From Sulfitobacter sp. (lineage in GTDB: Bacteria > Pseudomonadota > Alphaproteobacteria > Rhodobacterales > Rhodobacteraceae), in NCBI GenBank assembly GCA_017854855.1, contig JAFMGZ010000005.1, forward strand, positions 59,279 to 123,278: a stretch of 64,000 bases of DNA. The letters are read 5' to 3'. The notes beneath the pieces were generated by a model. It was not told the origin of the DNA and searched no databases. It saw only the letters and a program-made list of their open reading frames with translations. Each line of letters begins with the position of its first letter. The first letter of the stretch is position 1. Shown here piece by piece: positions 51,556 through 61,169 of this stretch. The position numbers and the translations under genes were made by a program.

Positions 51556-51848
51556 ATTGTCCCCACTTCGTCAGGGATGTCATAGAAGGTCGGGTGACGG
51601 TAGACCTTGTCGTTGGCTGGCTCATAAAGCGAGCCTTTCTCCTCGGGCGAGGAGGCAGCGATGTTTGAGGCTTCAACGGCCCAGATGCTGACGCCTTCGT
51701 TGCGGCGGGTATAGACGTCGCGGGCGTTCTTGATCGCCATTTCGGCGTCTGCTGCATGCAGGGACCCCACATGACGGTGGCTCAGCCCGTGCTGTCCACG
51801 GATAAATATTTCCCACAGGGGCCATTCGGTTTTTGCGTTCATGATCAT
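51552..51848 (-). CDS. paaB: Phenylacetyl-CoA epoxidase subunit PaaB
   Basis: EWPLWEIFIRGQHGLSHRHVGSLHAADAEMAIKNARDVYTRRNEGVSIWAVEA; start may be 51842. Confidence 0.93.
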   Translation of the reverse strand: MIMNAKTEWPLWEIFIRGQHGLSHRHVGSLHAADAEMAIKNARDVYTRRNEGVSIWAVEASNIAASSPEEKGSLYEPANDKVYRHPTFYDIPDEVGTM

Positions 51849-52840
51849 TACTCCGCTGCCAGTTTGGCGGCACGTTTCTTGGCCGCATGGGCCATCAGAC
51901 CCTCACGGACCCAAGCGCCGTCATCCCAGGCCTTGTTGCGCGCCTCAAGCCGGTCGGTGTTGCAGGGGCCATTGCCGCGCAGCACGTCAAAGAATTCGTC
52001 CCAATCGGGCTGGGCAAAATCATAATGACCGGTGTCGGGGTTCAATTTGCAGGTCTCATCCGGAATCGTCAGGCCCAGGTATTCTGCCTGGGGTGCCGTC
52101 AGATCGACGAACTTCTGACGCAGCTCATCGTTGGAATTCATCTTGATCTTCCACGCCATGCTCTGGGCGGAATGCACTGAATCCGCGTCAGACGGGCCGA
52201 ACATCATCAGCGCCGGACCCCAGAAGCGGTTCAACGCGTCCTGCGCCATTTTGCGCTGGGCTTCAGTGCCATTGGCCATTTTCATCATGATGTCGAAACC
52301 CTGACGCTGGTGAAAGGATTCCTCTTTGCAGATCCGCACCATCGCGCGGGCATAGGGACCGTAGGATGTGCGCTGCAACGGCACCTGGTTCATGATCGCC
52401 GCACCATCAACCAGCCAGCCAACAGCGCCCATATCGGCCCAGGTTAGGGTCGGATAATTGAAGATCGAGGAATATTTCATCTTGCCCGACAGCAGGTCGC
52501 GGGTCAGTTCGTCCCGCGTCACGCCGAGGGTTTCAGCCGCGCAATAGAGGTAGAGGCCATGGCCCGCTTCGTCCTGCACTTTGGCCAGCAGGATCGCCTT
52601 GCGCTCCAATGTCGGGGCACGGGTGATCCAATTGCCTTCGGGCAACTGACCGACGATTTCGGAATGGGCATGTTGGCCGATCTGGCGGATCAGGTTCTTG
52701 CGATAGCCCTCGGGCATCCAGTCCTTGGGCTCAATCTTGCCGCCTGCATTGATGCGTTCCTGAAAGGCGCGCTCTTCGGGTTCCATTTCATCAAGGGATT
52801 TGACCCCCTGACCGGTAGACTTGATCATCTGTGCATACAT
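51848..52840 (-). CDS. paaA: Phenylacetyl-CoA epoxidase catalytic subunit PaaA
   Basis: [25 protein letters not shown] (diiron ligands), [17 protein letters not shown]. Confidence 0.96.
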   Translation of the reverse strand: MYAQMIKSTGQGVKSLDEMEPEERAFQERINAGGKIEPKDWMPEGYRKNLIRQIGQHAHSEIVGQLPEGNWITRAPTLERKAILLAKVQDEAGHGLYLYCAAETLGVTRDELTRDLLSGKMKYSSIFNYPTLTWADMGAVGWLVDGAAIMNQVPLQRTSYGPYARAMVRICKEESFHQRQGFDIMMKMANGTEAQRKMAQDALNRFWGPALMMFGPSDADSVHSAQSMAWKIKMNSNDELRQKFVDLTAPQAEYLGLTIPDETCKLNPDTGHYDFAQPDWDEFFDVLRGNGPCNTDRLEARNKAWDDGAWVREGLMAHAAKKRAAKLAAE

Positions 52841-52870
52841 TGGATCGGTCCTTTCGGGATGGTTGACGGG

Positions 52871-54073
52871 TTAGACGCGTTCAAGGATCAGGGCGACGCC
52901 CTGGCCCACGCCCACACACATGGTGCACAGGGCATAGCGGCCGCCGGTGCGTTGCAGCTGCAGCGCAGCTGTCATCACCAGACGGGCACCGGACATGCCC
53001 AAGGGGTGACCGATGGCAATGGCACCGCCGTTGGCATTCACATGGGGGGCATCATCGGGTACGCCGAGGGCGCGCAGGGTTGCGATGCCCTGAGATGCGA
53101 ATGCTTCGTTCAGTTCGATCACATCCATTTGGGCGGCGGTCAGACCGGCGCGCGCCAGAACCTTTTGACAGGCGGGGATCGGGCCGATGCCCATGACGCG
53201 CGGTTCAACACCAGCGGCCGAGATGCCGACAACACGGGCGATCGGGGTCAGGTTGTGGTCCTTGGCGGCCTGTTCATTGGCCAAGAGCATCGCCGCCGCG
53301 CCATCGTTTACGCCCGAGGCATTGCCGGCTGTTACTGTCAGGTCGGGACCGTTGATGCCACGCAGTTTGGTTAGGGCTTCGACAGTAGTGCCGGGCCGAG
53401 GGTGTTCGTCGCGGTCCACGATGATCGGGTCACCCTTGCGCTGCGGGATGGTGACGGGCGCAATCTCGGACGCGAAAATGCCAGCCGCATCTGCTGCCGC
53501 CCAGCGTTGCTGGGAACGCAGCGCGAAAGCGTCCTGGTCGGCGCGGCTGACTTCGTAATCCTCGGCCACGTTGTCGGCCGTCTGGGGCATTGAATCGACG
53601 CCGTATTTCGCCTTCATCGCGGGGTTGATGAAACGCCAGCCGATGGTGGTGTCATAGACGGCATTGTTGCGGGAAAAGGCGGTGTCGGCCTTGGGCATCA
53701 CAAATGGGGCGCGGGTCATGCTTTCGACACCGCCGGCGATGGCCAGGTCGATATCACCCGCCTTGATCGCGCGCGCGGCGGCACCGACAGCGTCCATGCC
53801 AGAGGCACAAAGGCGGTTGATCGTGGCCCCCGGGACATCGACGGGAAGCCCTGCCAAAAGTGCCGCCATACGCGCCACGTTCCGGTTATCTTCGCCCGCC
53901 TGATTGGCGCAGCCCATGATCACATCATCGACGCGCGACCAATCCACATCGGGGTTGCGGGCCATCAGCGCGGCAATCGGTACCGCCGCCAGATCATCGG
54001 CCCGAACGGAAGCAAGCGCCCCACCAAACCGTCCAATTGGTGTCCGCTGCGCATCGCAGATAAATGCTGTCAT
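52871..54073 (-). CDS. pcaF: 3-oxoadipyl-CoA/3-oxo-5,6-dehydrosuberyl-CoA thiolase
   Basis: [36 protein letters not shown]-like ([20 protein letters not shown]), [15 protein letters not shown]; clustered with paa (could be named paaJ). Confidence 0.9.
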   Translation of the reverse strand: MTAFICDAQRTPIGRFGGALASVRADDLAAVPIAALMARNPDVDWSRVDDVIMGCANQAGEDNRNVARMAALLAGLPVDVPGATINRLCASGMDAVGAAARAIKAGDIDLAIAGGVESMTRAPFVMPKADTAFSRNNAVYDTTIGWRFINPAMKAKYGVDSMPQTADNVAEDYEVSRADQDAFALRSQQRWAAADAAGIFASEIAPVTIPQRKGDPIIVDRDEHPRPGTTVEALTKLRGINGPDLTVTAGNASGVNDGAAAMLLANEQAAKDHNLTPIARVVGISAAGVEPRVMGIGPIPACQKVLARAGLTAAQMDVIELNEAFASQGIATLRALGVPDDAPHVNANGGAIAIGHPLGMSGARLVMTAALQLQRTGGRYALCTMCVGVGQGVALILERV

Positions 54074-54172
54074 GACTCACTCCCTAAGCTTTGAACAATG
54101 CTAGAGGAGCTGGGGGTCTAAAACAAGAAAAATGTTACGGATTGTAATTCTGTTTCCAGATTTGGTAACGCT

Positions 54173-54907
54173 TTAAGAGATCCCTAGGCGATCCGCATTC
54201 TGAAAGGCCTCTTCGAGGGCGCGAAGCGTGTTCAAATCCCTGTCCTGCAGGATTTGATCATCCGGTGCGGCATCAGGTGCAAGCGCACGTAGGTCCGGCG
54301 GCATATGTCGCGCCTGGGCCGTGCGCACGATTTTCTTGATGTCAGAGACCGTGCGCTGGATCGTTCGGCAGGTCGCATTTAGTCGCGAGATCCTGTCTTC
54401 TTCAATCGGGGTAACGCGGGCCATTTGGGTGACCGCGCTAAAGGCGCTGCTGAGATTCTCAAGCTGCAAATCAGCAATGGACGCGTAATAGCGCAGGTCC
54501 TCAAAGGCGAGCCGGTCTTGCAAGAGCGGCTGCACATCGGGGACCTTTATCGCAGTTGCGATGACACGGTCATGCCCTTCGGGGCTGCGGGCATATTGCA
54601 AGGTATTGTCCCAATAGCTTTGGCTGTGGTCTTGGGAAAACAGGAATGTAAAACGGATTGGCCGTCGTGTTGTGACGCATTGGCTGTAATATTTCACCGT
54701 GTCCTTGGCCGCAGCGGCAGCGGCCAGTTTTACGATCGACTGCCCCACAATATTCTGGCGTGGCAGGCCAGACAGATCCTCAAACGCGCGGTTCAAGGTG
54801 GAAATCCGAAATTCATCAGCGGTTTCCTGACGTTCCACCAGGAACATGGGGACAGAAAACTGATCCAGCAGATTTTCCAACTGCGCGATGGACAACATGT
54901 TAAACAT
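54173..54907 (-). CDS. PAS-domain-containing protein without recognised output domain
   Basis: ISTLNRAFEDLSGLPRQNIVGQSIVKLAAAAAAKDTVKYYSQCVTTRRPIRFTFLFS; C-terminal helical region only. Confidence 0.6.
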   Translation of the reverse strand: MFNMLSIAQLENLLDQFSVPMFLVERQETADEFRISTLNRAFEDLSGLPRQNIVGQSIVKLAAAAAAKDTVKYYSQCVTTRRPIRFTFLFSQDHSQSYWDNTLQYARSPEGHDRVIATAIKVPDVQPLLQDRLAFEDLRYYASIADLQLENLSSAFSAVTQMARVTPIEEDRISRLNATCRTIQRTVSDIKKIVRTAQARHMPPDLRALAPDAAPDDQILQDRDLNTLRALEEAFQNADRLGIS

Positions 54908-54964
54908 AGCTTTTTCCTCAATTACGGGGAAAACTTAGGAAGTAATGGTAAACAAAGGTTTTCT

Positions 54965-55036
54965 ATGAAACAAAATTTTGCGATTGATCCAGAAGTTTTG
55001 ATCAATGGTCCGAAAGCGTCTGAGGAGGGCCGCTGA
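54965..55036 (+). CDS. Possible 23-aa leader ORF directly abutting Rieske oxygenase start
   Basis: ATG after AAAGG; MKQNFAIDPEVLINGPKASEEGR*, stop TGA immediately followed by ATG of next gene. Confidence 0.3.
   Translation: MKQNFAIDPEVLINGPKASEEGR
54983..55006. promoter_or_regulatory. Inverted repeat ATTGATC-N10-GATCAAT upstream of Rieske oxygenase
   Basis: Perfect 7-bp dyad in PAS/Rieske divergent region. Confidence 0.35.
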
Positions 55037-56080
55037 ATGTTCCTGAAGAATGCGTGGTATGTGGCTGCCTGGGGGCATGAGATCGCCCGCGATCTGAAGC
55101 AGGTAAAGCTGCTGGATGAAAAGATCTGCATGTACCGCACCCAAGATGGTGAGGTGATCGCGCTTGAGGATGCTTGCCCGCATCGCAAGCTGCCCCTCTC
55201 CATGGGGCGGATCAAGGGCGATACGGTCGAATGCGGGTATCACGGGCTGACGTTTGATTGTGCGGGTCAATGTGTCTGGGCCCCAGGCGGCGGGCGCATA
55301 CCGTCTGCGGCGCGGGTCCGGCCCTATCCTGTTCACGAAAAATACGGGTTGATCTGGATCTGGATGGGCAATGCCGCAATCGCGGATCCAGATGATATCA
55401 TTGAGATTGCGAACTTTGACGATCCCGCATGGGGGCTGAACACAGGGGCCGCGATGGACCTGAACTGCAATTATCTGTTCATGTGTGACAACCTTCTGGA
55501 TCCCACGCATGTCGCCTGGGTGCATCAAAGCTCTTTTGCTGCAGCGGCGACCAAGGATACGCCGTTGCGGGTGACCAAGACCGATACCGGGGTGATCGTG
55601 CACCGCTGGATGATGGATCACGAACCGGCCCCGTTTTACAAAAAGATTGTGGAATTTGACGGCAATTGTGACCGGTTGCAGCATTACGAGGTTCGCTATC
55701 CCGGTCATGCCCTGATCAAGGCGGTGTTCACGCCTGCGGGCACAGGTGGGCCGGATGGCCCTTTGCATGCACAGACATTTGTCATGGACAGCTATAATTT
55801 CATGACCCCGGTCAGTGAAAGTGAGACACGTTATTACTGGTTCCAGCTGCGCAACCTGCGGCCCAAGGACGAGGCGCTGTCTGCGATGATGTCGGAGGAT
55901 GTGCGCGCTGCCTTTGAAGAGGACCGCGCGGTGCTGGACCAGGTGCAGATCGGCATGTCGGGCAAAACCTCTGCGCATATTGACCTGAGTATTGATGCGG
56001 GGCCTTTGCGGTTTCGCCGACAGCTGGAAGCGATGATTGCCGAGGAAGCCATGGTCGATGCCAAAATGAATGGCAGCTGA
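55037..56080 (+). CDS. Rieske aromatic ring-hydroxylating/O-demethylase oxygenase (VanA-like)
   Basis: Rieske CPHRKLPLSMGRIKGDTVECGYHG; mononuclear iron DNLLDPTHVAWVH; SD GAGGAGG. Confidence 0.88.
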   Translation: MFLKNAWYVAAWGHEIARDLKQVKLLDEKICMYRTQDGEVIALEDACPHRKLPLSMGRIKGDTVECGYHGLTFDCAGQCVWAPGGGRIPSAARVRPYPVHEKYGLIWIWMGNAAIADPDDIIEIANFDDPAWGLNTGAAMDLNCNYLFMCDNLLDPTHVAWVHQSSFAAAATKDTPLRVTKTDTGVIVHRWMMDHEPAPFYKKIVEFDGNCDRLQHYEVRYPGHALIKAVFTPAGTGGPDGPLHAQTFVMDSYNFMTPVSESETRYYWFQLRNLRPKDEALSAMMSEDVRAAFEEDRAVLDQVQIGMSGKTSAHIDLSIDAGPLRFRRQLEAMIAEEAMVDAKMNGS

Positions 56081-56116
56081 AGTGCCGAAGGGTAAAATTA
56101 ACTGAAGGACGATTAG

Positions 56117-57571
56117 ATGACTGTAACACCGCTGGGTATTGATCCGTCTTGCTGCTTTATCAATGGTGCCTGGGTGCCGCCCGAGAACAGCGATGGCATT
56201 GCGCTGCGCAATCCGTCCGATGGCAGCACATTATGCCATATCGCCAAAGGATCAGCCGCAGATATCGACCGCGCGGTTGCGGCAGCACAGGGTGCGCTGA
56301 ACGGCGATTGGGGCAAGCTGGCCAATTTTGAACGCGGTCGCATCCTGTACAAGATCGGCACATTGGTGCTGGAGAACATTGAAGAGCTGGCCCGGCTGGA
56401 GGCGCTGGACGTTGGCAAGCCGCTCAAGCAGGCGCGGGCCGATGTGGTGGCGCTGGCGCGGTACATGGAATTTTATGCAGGGGCCGCCGACAAGATCCAC
56501 GGCACGACGATCCCCTATCTGGATGGGTATACTGTCTATTCACTGCGCGAGCCGCATGGGGTGACCGGACATATTGTTCCATGGAACTACCCGATGCAGA
56601 TCATCGGCCGCTCTGTTGGGGCGGCTTTGGCGATGGGGAATGCGGCTGTCTTGAAACCCGCAGAAGAGGCTTGCCTGACCGCGCTTGCCTTTGTCGAACT
56701 GGCCCATCGGGCGGGCCTGCCTGCGGGTGCCCTGAACGTGGTGCCCGGTTTGGGCACCGAGGCCGGCGCCGCCTTGACGGCGCATTCGGGCGTGCATCAC
56801 ATCTCTTTCACGGGGTCTGTCGGTGTGGGCAAACTGATCCAGCAATCCGCGGCGGCGAATGTTGTTCCCGTGACACTGGAGTTGGGCGGCAAATCCCCGC
56901 AATTGGTGTTTGAGGATGCCGATATTGATGCGGCTCTGCCGTTCCTGACAAATGCAGGCATACAGAACGCGGGCCAGACCTGTTCAGCCTCTTCGCGTAT
57001 CCTTGTCCATCGGTCGCGCTATGACGAAGTGGTGGCGGGCATGGCGGCGCGCTATGGCGCGCTGCGCGCGGGGCCTGCGTTGGACGATCTGGATGTGGGG
57101 CCTGTGGTCTCTGCCCGGCAGCGCGACATCGTTGAGGGGTTCATCGCCAAGGGGGCCGACCTGGAGATCGCGGCCAGGGGCCAGGTGGTTGCGGATGCAC
57201 CCAGCGGCGGGGCCTATGTGGCACCGACCCTTTTTGCCGGGGTAGCGCCCGATCACCTGTTGGCCCAGGATGAGATTTTCGGACCTGTGCAGGTGGTCAT
57301 CCCCTTTGACACCGAGGAAGAAGCGGTCAGCATCGCCAATGGCACGGCCTATGGTCTGGTCGCCTCCATCTGGTCGCGGGACGGCGCGCGCCAGATGCGG
57401 CTGGCCAAACGGCTGCGGGCGGGTCAGGTCTTTTTGAACAACTACGGGGCTGGCGGCGGTGTGGAACTGCCCTTTGGCGGGACCGGCCTGTCTGGTCATG
57501 GTCGTGAAAAAGGGTTTGAGGCGCTGTATGGCTTTTCAACACTGAAAACTGTCGCAGCATTGCATGGATAG
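56117..57571 (+). CDS. NAD(P)-dependent aldehyde dehydrogenase
   Basis: PWNYPMQIIGRSVGAALAMGNAAVLKPAE, ELGGKSPQLVFEDAD, NAGQTCSASSRILV. Confidence 0.92.
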   Translation: MTVTPLGIDPSCCFINGAWVPPENSDGIALRNPSDGSTLCHIAKGSAADIDRAVAAAQGALNGDWGKLANFERGRILYKIGTLVLENIEELARLEALDVGKPLKQARADVVALARYMEFYAGAADKIHGTTIPYLDGYTVYSLREPHGVTGHIVPWNYPMQIIGRSVGAALAMGNAAVLKPAEEACLTALAFVELAHRAGLPAGALNVVPGLGTEAGAALTAHSGVHHISFTGSVGVGKLIQQSAAANVVPVTLELGGKSPQLVFEDADIDAALPFLTNAGIQNAGQTCSASSRILVHRSRYDEVVAGMAARYGALRAGPALDDLDVGPVVSARQRDIVEGFIAKGADLEIAARGQVVADAPSGGAYVAPTLFAGVAPDHLLAQDEIFGPVQVVIPFDTEEEAVSIANGTAYGLVASIWSRDGARQMRLAKRLRAGQVFLNNYGAGGGVELPFGGTGLSGHGREKGFEALYGFSTLKTVAALHG

Positions 57572-57580
57572 GACAAAGAC

Positions 57581-58327
57581 ATGAGATTGAACGGAAAAGC
57601 AGCAATCGTTACCGGCGGAGCATCGGGTTTTGGGGCCGGCATCGTCGCCAAGTTCGTGGCGGAAGGGGCAAAGGTGCTGATCGCTGACCTGAACCTTGAG
57701 ATGGCCGATGCGCTGGCCGCCGAACTGGGCGATACGGTCAAGACGATCCAGACCGACATCACGCAGGCCAACGCCGTGCAGGCCATGACGCAAGCGGCAA
57801 TCGCGCATTTCGGCAAGATCGACATCCTGGTGAACAACGCCGGGACAACCCACATGCCAGCCGCGATGGAAGACGTGTCGGAAGAGGATTTTGACAAGGT
57901 ATTTGCCGTCAACGCAAAGTCCATCTATCTGACTTCCAAAGCGATTGTGCCCCTGATGAAGGCGCAGAAATCGGGTGCAATCCTGAATATATCGTCCACC
58001 GCAGCGCTCAGCCCGCGCCCCCGGCTAAGTTGGTATAACGCGTCCAAAGGCTGGCTGAACACGGCGACGAAATCCATGGCTGTTGAACTGGCCCCGCAGG
58101 GTGTGCGGGTGAACGCGCTGAACCCGGTTGCGGGCGAGACGCCATTGCTCAAGATGTTCATGGGCGAGGATACCCCCGAGATGCGGGCGAAATTCCTGTC
58201 CACCATTCCGATTGGTCGTTTTTCCACACCTGAGGATATGGGCAATGCCGCCTGCTACCTGTGTTCGGACGAGGCCAGCATGGTCACGGGCGTCTGTATG
58301 GAAGTGGACGGCGGGCGCTGTATCTGA
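57581..58327 (+). CDS. Short-chain dehydrogenase/reductase
   Basis: VTGGASGFGAGIVAKF, NNAG, SWYNASKGWLN (YxxxK), C-terminal CMEVDGGRCI. Confidence 0.92.
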   Translation: MRLNGKAAIVTGGASGFGAGIVAKFVAEGAKVLIADLNLEMADALAAELGDTVKTIQTDITQANAVQAMTQAAIAHFGKIDILVNNAGTTHMPAAMEDVSEEDFDKVFAVNAKSIYLTSKAIVPLMKAQKSGAILNISSTAALSPRPRLSWYNASKGWLNTATKSMAVELAPQGVRVNALNPVAGETPLLKMFMGEDTPEMRAKFLSTIPIGRFSTPEDMGNAACYLCSDEASMVTGVCMEVDGGRCI

Positions 58328-58331
58328 GGAT

Positions 58332-58348
58332 CGTAAGGTTACCGTAAG
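58332..58348. promoter_or_regulatory. PmrA-box-like direct repeat CGTAAG-GTTAC-CGTAAG
   Basis: Exact hexamer repeat with 5-nt spacer; reverse strand CTTACG-N5-CTTACG compares with HTTAAK-N5-HTTAAK; 47 nt before eptA ATG. Confidence 0.6.
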
Positions 58349-58394
58349 CTTGGGGTGATCAATCGCGCTGAAACAACAGCGCAGAACATACCCA

Positions 58395-60059
58395 ATGACC
58401 ACAAAACCATTCGGCAGCCAGCGCTGCGCAGAAATGCGCAGCGCGCTGCATCTTTCGCCGATTGCTTTGAAATCCCTGACCATCGGTTTCATTTTCCTAA
58501 CCTATAACGCGACCTTCTGGTCCCATGCGGCTGAGATATTTTCCGGTCATCTCTTGTCGCTTGGGGGATTTGTGGCAGCAGTGTTTTTCCTGATGCTGGG
58601 GGCCTTCAGTTTTTTCGCTTTTCCCTATGTGGTGAAACCTTTCTTGGTCTTTATTGTCCTGCTCAGTTCCGTCACCTCCTATTACATGGACAATCTGGGG
58701 GTGATCATTGACCGTGATATGATCCAGAATGTGATGGTAACGACAGTCACCGAATCCAAGCATCTGATTACATTTGGTTTTGTGACCCATGTCCTGATCT
58801 ATGGGGTGCTGCCAGCGATCTTGATCCTATGTGTCACGATCAAGCCCCAAGGGCGGATCAGAATGGTCCTGACCCCCTTTGCTTCGGTCTTGCTCAGCTT
58901 TGGCCTTGCTGCGGGTTTTCTGATGACCGACCTCAAATCCTATGCGTCGATCCTGCGCGAACGCAAAGACCTGATGAGCAGCTTTCAACCCGGTGCGCCG
59001 CTGGTTGGTGCCATCCGATATGCGCGCATGATCTCAACCTCATCGCATGTTGCGGTCGCGGCGATTGGCGAGGATGCAGTCAAGGGACCTGCCTATGCAA
59101 GGCAGGACAAACCCGTGCTGACCATCGTCGTCGCCGGCGAGACGGCGCGGACGCAGAATTTCAGCCTGAATGGATACGAGATAGACACCAACCCCAGACT
59201 GGCCGAAATGCCCGTGATCAGTTTTCGCGATGTCAGCTCTTGCGGGACTGCGACGGCGGTTTCCTTGCCCTGCATGTTCTCGCGCTTTGGGCGTGAAGAA
59301 TACTCTTATGATAAAAGCATCTCGCATCAGAACGTGCTGGACGTGCTTACCCACGCTGGGGTGCATGTGGAATGGTGGGACAACAACACCGGCCACAAAG
59401 GGATAGCTGACCGGATACAGACGCAATCCTTTACCCACCGCAAGAACGATATTTTCTGTGCTGCTGGTGAATGTATGGACGGTATCTTTATGGAGGCCTT
59501 GCAGGAATATGCAGCGGGGATCACCCGGGATACGGTGCTGGTGCTGCACCAGATCGGCAGCCATGGGCCAACTTATTATCTGCGCTACCCTTCTGAATTT
59601 GAACGTTTCACACCGGCCTGTCGCACGGCCGAGTTCAAGAATTGCACGACACAAGAGATCGTGAATGCCTATGACAATACCATTGCCTATACGGATGAAA
59701 TCCTTGCGCAGACCATCGAAATGCTGACCGCCCAAAAGCATCTGACCACAGCGCTGTTATATGTGTCCGATCACGGGGAATCGCTGGGCGAGGGGGGGAT
59801 CTACCTGCATGGCGCGCCCTATTTCATGGCACCTGAGGATCAAACAAAGGTGCCGATGATCCTTTGGATGTCCAAAGGGTTTCAAGCCAGGTTCGGGCAC
59901 AACACAGATTGTCTGGCAGACAAGGCCGATGTTGCGCTGTCGCATGACAACCTGTTCCATTCCTTGTTGGGGATGCTTGATATAGAAACCGGCGAACGTG
60001 ACCCAGGATTGGATATTTTCGCATCATGCAGAGCGGCAGCACAGGAAGCCCAGGGATGA
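58395..60059 (+). CDS. eptA: Lipid A phosphoethanolamine transferase (EptA family)
   Basis: N-terminal TM helices; VVAGETARTQNFSLNGYEIDTNP, YVSDHGESLGEGGIYLHGAPYFMAPEDQ; alternative start ATG 58434 (MRSALHLSPIALKSL). Confidence 0.92.
   Translation: MTTKPFGSQRCAEMRSALHLSPIALKSLTIGFIFLTYNATFWSHAAEIFSGHLLSLGGFVAAVFFLMLGAFSFFAFPYVVKPFLVFIVLLSSVTSYYMDNLGVIIDRDMIQNVMVTTVTESKHLITFGFVTHVLIYGVLPAILILCVTIKPQGRIRMVLTPFASVLLSFGLAAGFLMTDLKSYASILRERKDLMSSFQPGAPLVGAIRYARMISTSSHVAVAAIGEDAVKGPAYARQDKPVLTIVVAGETARTQNFSLNGYEIDTNPRLAEMPVISFRDVSSCGTATAVSLPCMFSRFGREEYSYDKSISHQNVLDVLTHAGVHVEWWDNNTGHKGIADRIQTQSFTHRKNDIFCAAGECMDGIFMEALQEYAAGITRDTVLVLHQIGSHGPTYYLRYPSEFERFTPACRTAEFKNCTTQEIVNAYDNTIAYTDEILAQTIEMLTAQKHLTTALLYVSDHGESLGEGGIYLHGAPYFMAPEDQTKVPMILWMSKGFQARFGHNTDCLADKADVALSHDNLFHSLLGMLDIETGERDPGLDIFASCRAAAQEAQG
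58421..58444 (+). other. Perfect 10-bp hairpin with GAAA loop at eptA 5' end
   Basis: GCGCTGCGCA-GAAA-TGCGCAGCGC; overlaps alternative ATG at 58434. Confidence 0.7.
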
Positions 60060-60466
60060 ACACGCAAGAGCCCCCAATCTCAGTACCACGGTCGAAACCG
60101 GAACGTATCACCGGAATTGCCCATGTTTTTGCCGCAGCGGGCTATTCTATCGGGGGTTTGCGCAGGCTCTGGCAGGAGACGGCGTTCCGGCATATCATCT
60201 TGTTGCTGATATTCGGCTTTGGCGTCCTTGCCATCGCGGGGGCCGGATTTTTCGACTACTGTCTTTTGTTGATCCTGTTCTTCTGCCTTGTCGCTGTCGA
60301 AGCCCTGAATACAGCCATTGAATGTCTTGTTGACCATTTGGCCCCACAATGGGAGGAATTCGCCCGCGACGCCAAAGATCTGGGGTCGCTTGCAACCATG
60401 TGTCTGCTCTGTGCAAATGGTGTCTTCCTTGGTGCGGTTGTTGTCCGCTCCTTCGTTTTGTCGTGA
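60056..60466 (+). CDS. dgkA: Diacylglycerol kinase (DgkA family)
   Basis: [55 protein letters not shown] overlap with eptA. Confidence 0.9.
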   Translation: MNTQEPPISVPRSKPERITGIAHVFAAAGYSIGGLRRLWQETAFRHIILLLIFGFGVLAIAGAGFFDYCLLLILFFCLVAVEALNTAIECLVDHLAPQWEEFARDAKDLGSLATMCLLCANGVFLGAVVVRSFVLS

Positions 60467-60476
60467 AAGAAAAATT

Positions 60477-61169
60477 ATGAATATGCTCAAGATCGTGGCC
60501 GTTCCGATGCACAAGGAAGGGCGGAAATTCGTGGCAACCTTTGCCGTGATCACTTTGGTCCTAGCGTTGATTTGGGAACCTTTGTTCTGGATCGGCGTGG
60601 GGCTTACGATCTGGTGCTACTATTTCTTTCGCGATCCGGTGCGGGTTGTCCCACAGCAGCAGGGGCTGGTTCTGTCGCCTGCGGATGGTGTTGTGTCCTT
60701 GATCGAACAGGTGGTGCCGTCCCGGGACCTTGGGCTTGGCGATGATCCTTTGACGCGCGTGTCTGTCTTCATGAATGTATTCAACTGCCACGTGAACCGT
60801 GCGCCGATCGCCGGGCGTGTGATGCAAGTGGTCTATCACCACGGCAAGTTTCTGAATGCATCGCTGGACAAGGCAAGCGAGCATAACGAACGCAATAGTG
60901 TGACCATTGAAACCCCCCAAGGGGTGCGGATCGGTGTTGTACAGATTGCCGGTCTGGTGGCGCGCCGCATCGTTTGTTTCGTGCAGGAAGGCGACACTTT
61001 GGATATCGGGCACCGTTTTGGCCTGATCCGTTTTGGCAGCCGTCTGGACATCTACCTGCCCAAGGGGGTCACGCCGCTGGTGTCAGTGGGGCAAACGGCC
61101 GTTGCGGGTGAAACCGTGCTGGCCGATTTGGCGAATCCAGACCAGCAGCGCCCCGGTATAGCCGTATGA
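60477..61169 (+). CDS. psd: Phosphatidylserine decarboxylase (short form)
   Basis: [62 protein letters not shown] (GS autocleavage). Confidence 0.95.
   Translation: MNMLKIVAVPMHKEGRKFVATFAVITLVLALIWEPLFWIGVGLTIWCYYFFRDPVRVVPQQQGLVLSPADGVVSLIEQVVPSRDLGLGDDPLTRVSVFMNVFNCHVNRAPIAGRVMQVVYHHGKFLNASLDKASEHNERNSVTIETPQGVRIGVVQIAGLVARRIVCFVQEGDTLDIGHRFGLIRFGSRLDIYLPKGVTPLVSVGQTAVAGETVLADLANPDQQRPGIAV

Noticed and set aside
52559-53374. 271-aa plus-strand ORF antisense to paaA/thiolase
   Set aside because: Crosses the boundary of two well-supported genes; shadow composition
54935-55978. 347-aa antisense ORF over the Rieske oxygenase gene
   Set aside because: Rieske and mononuclear iron motifs are on the plus strand; antisense frame has no motif
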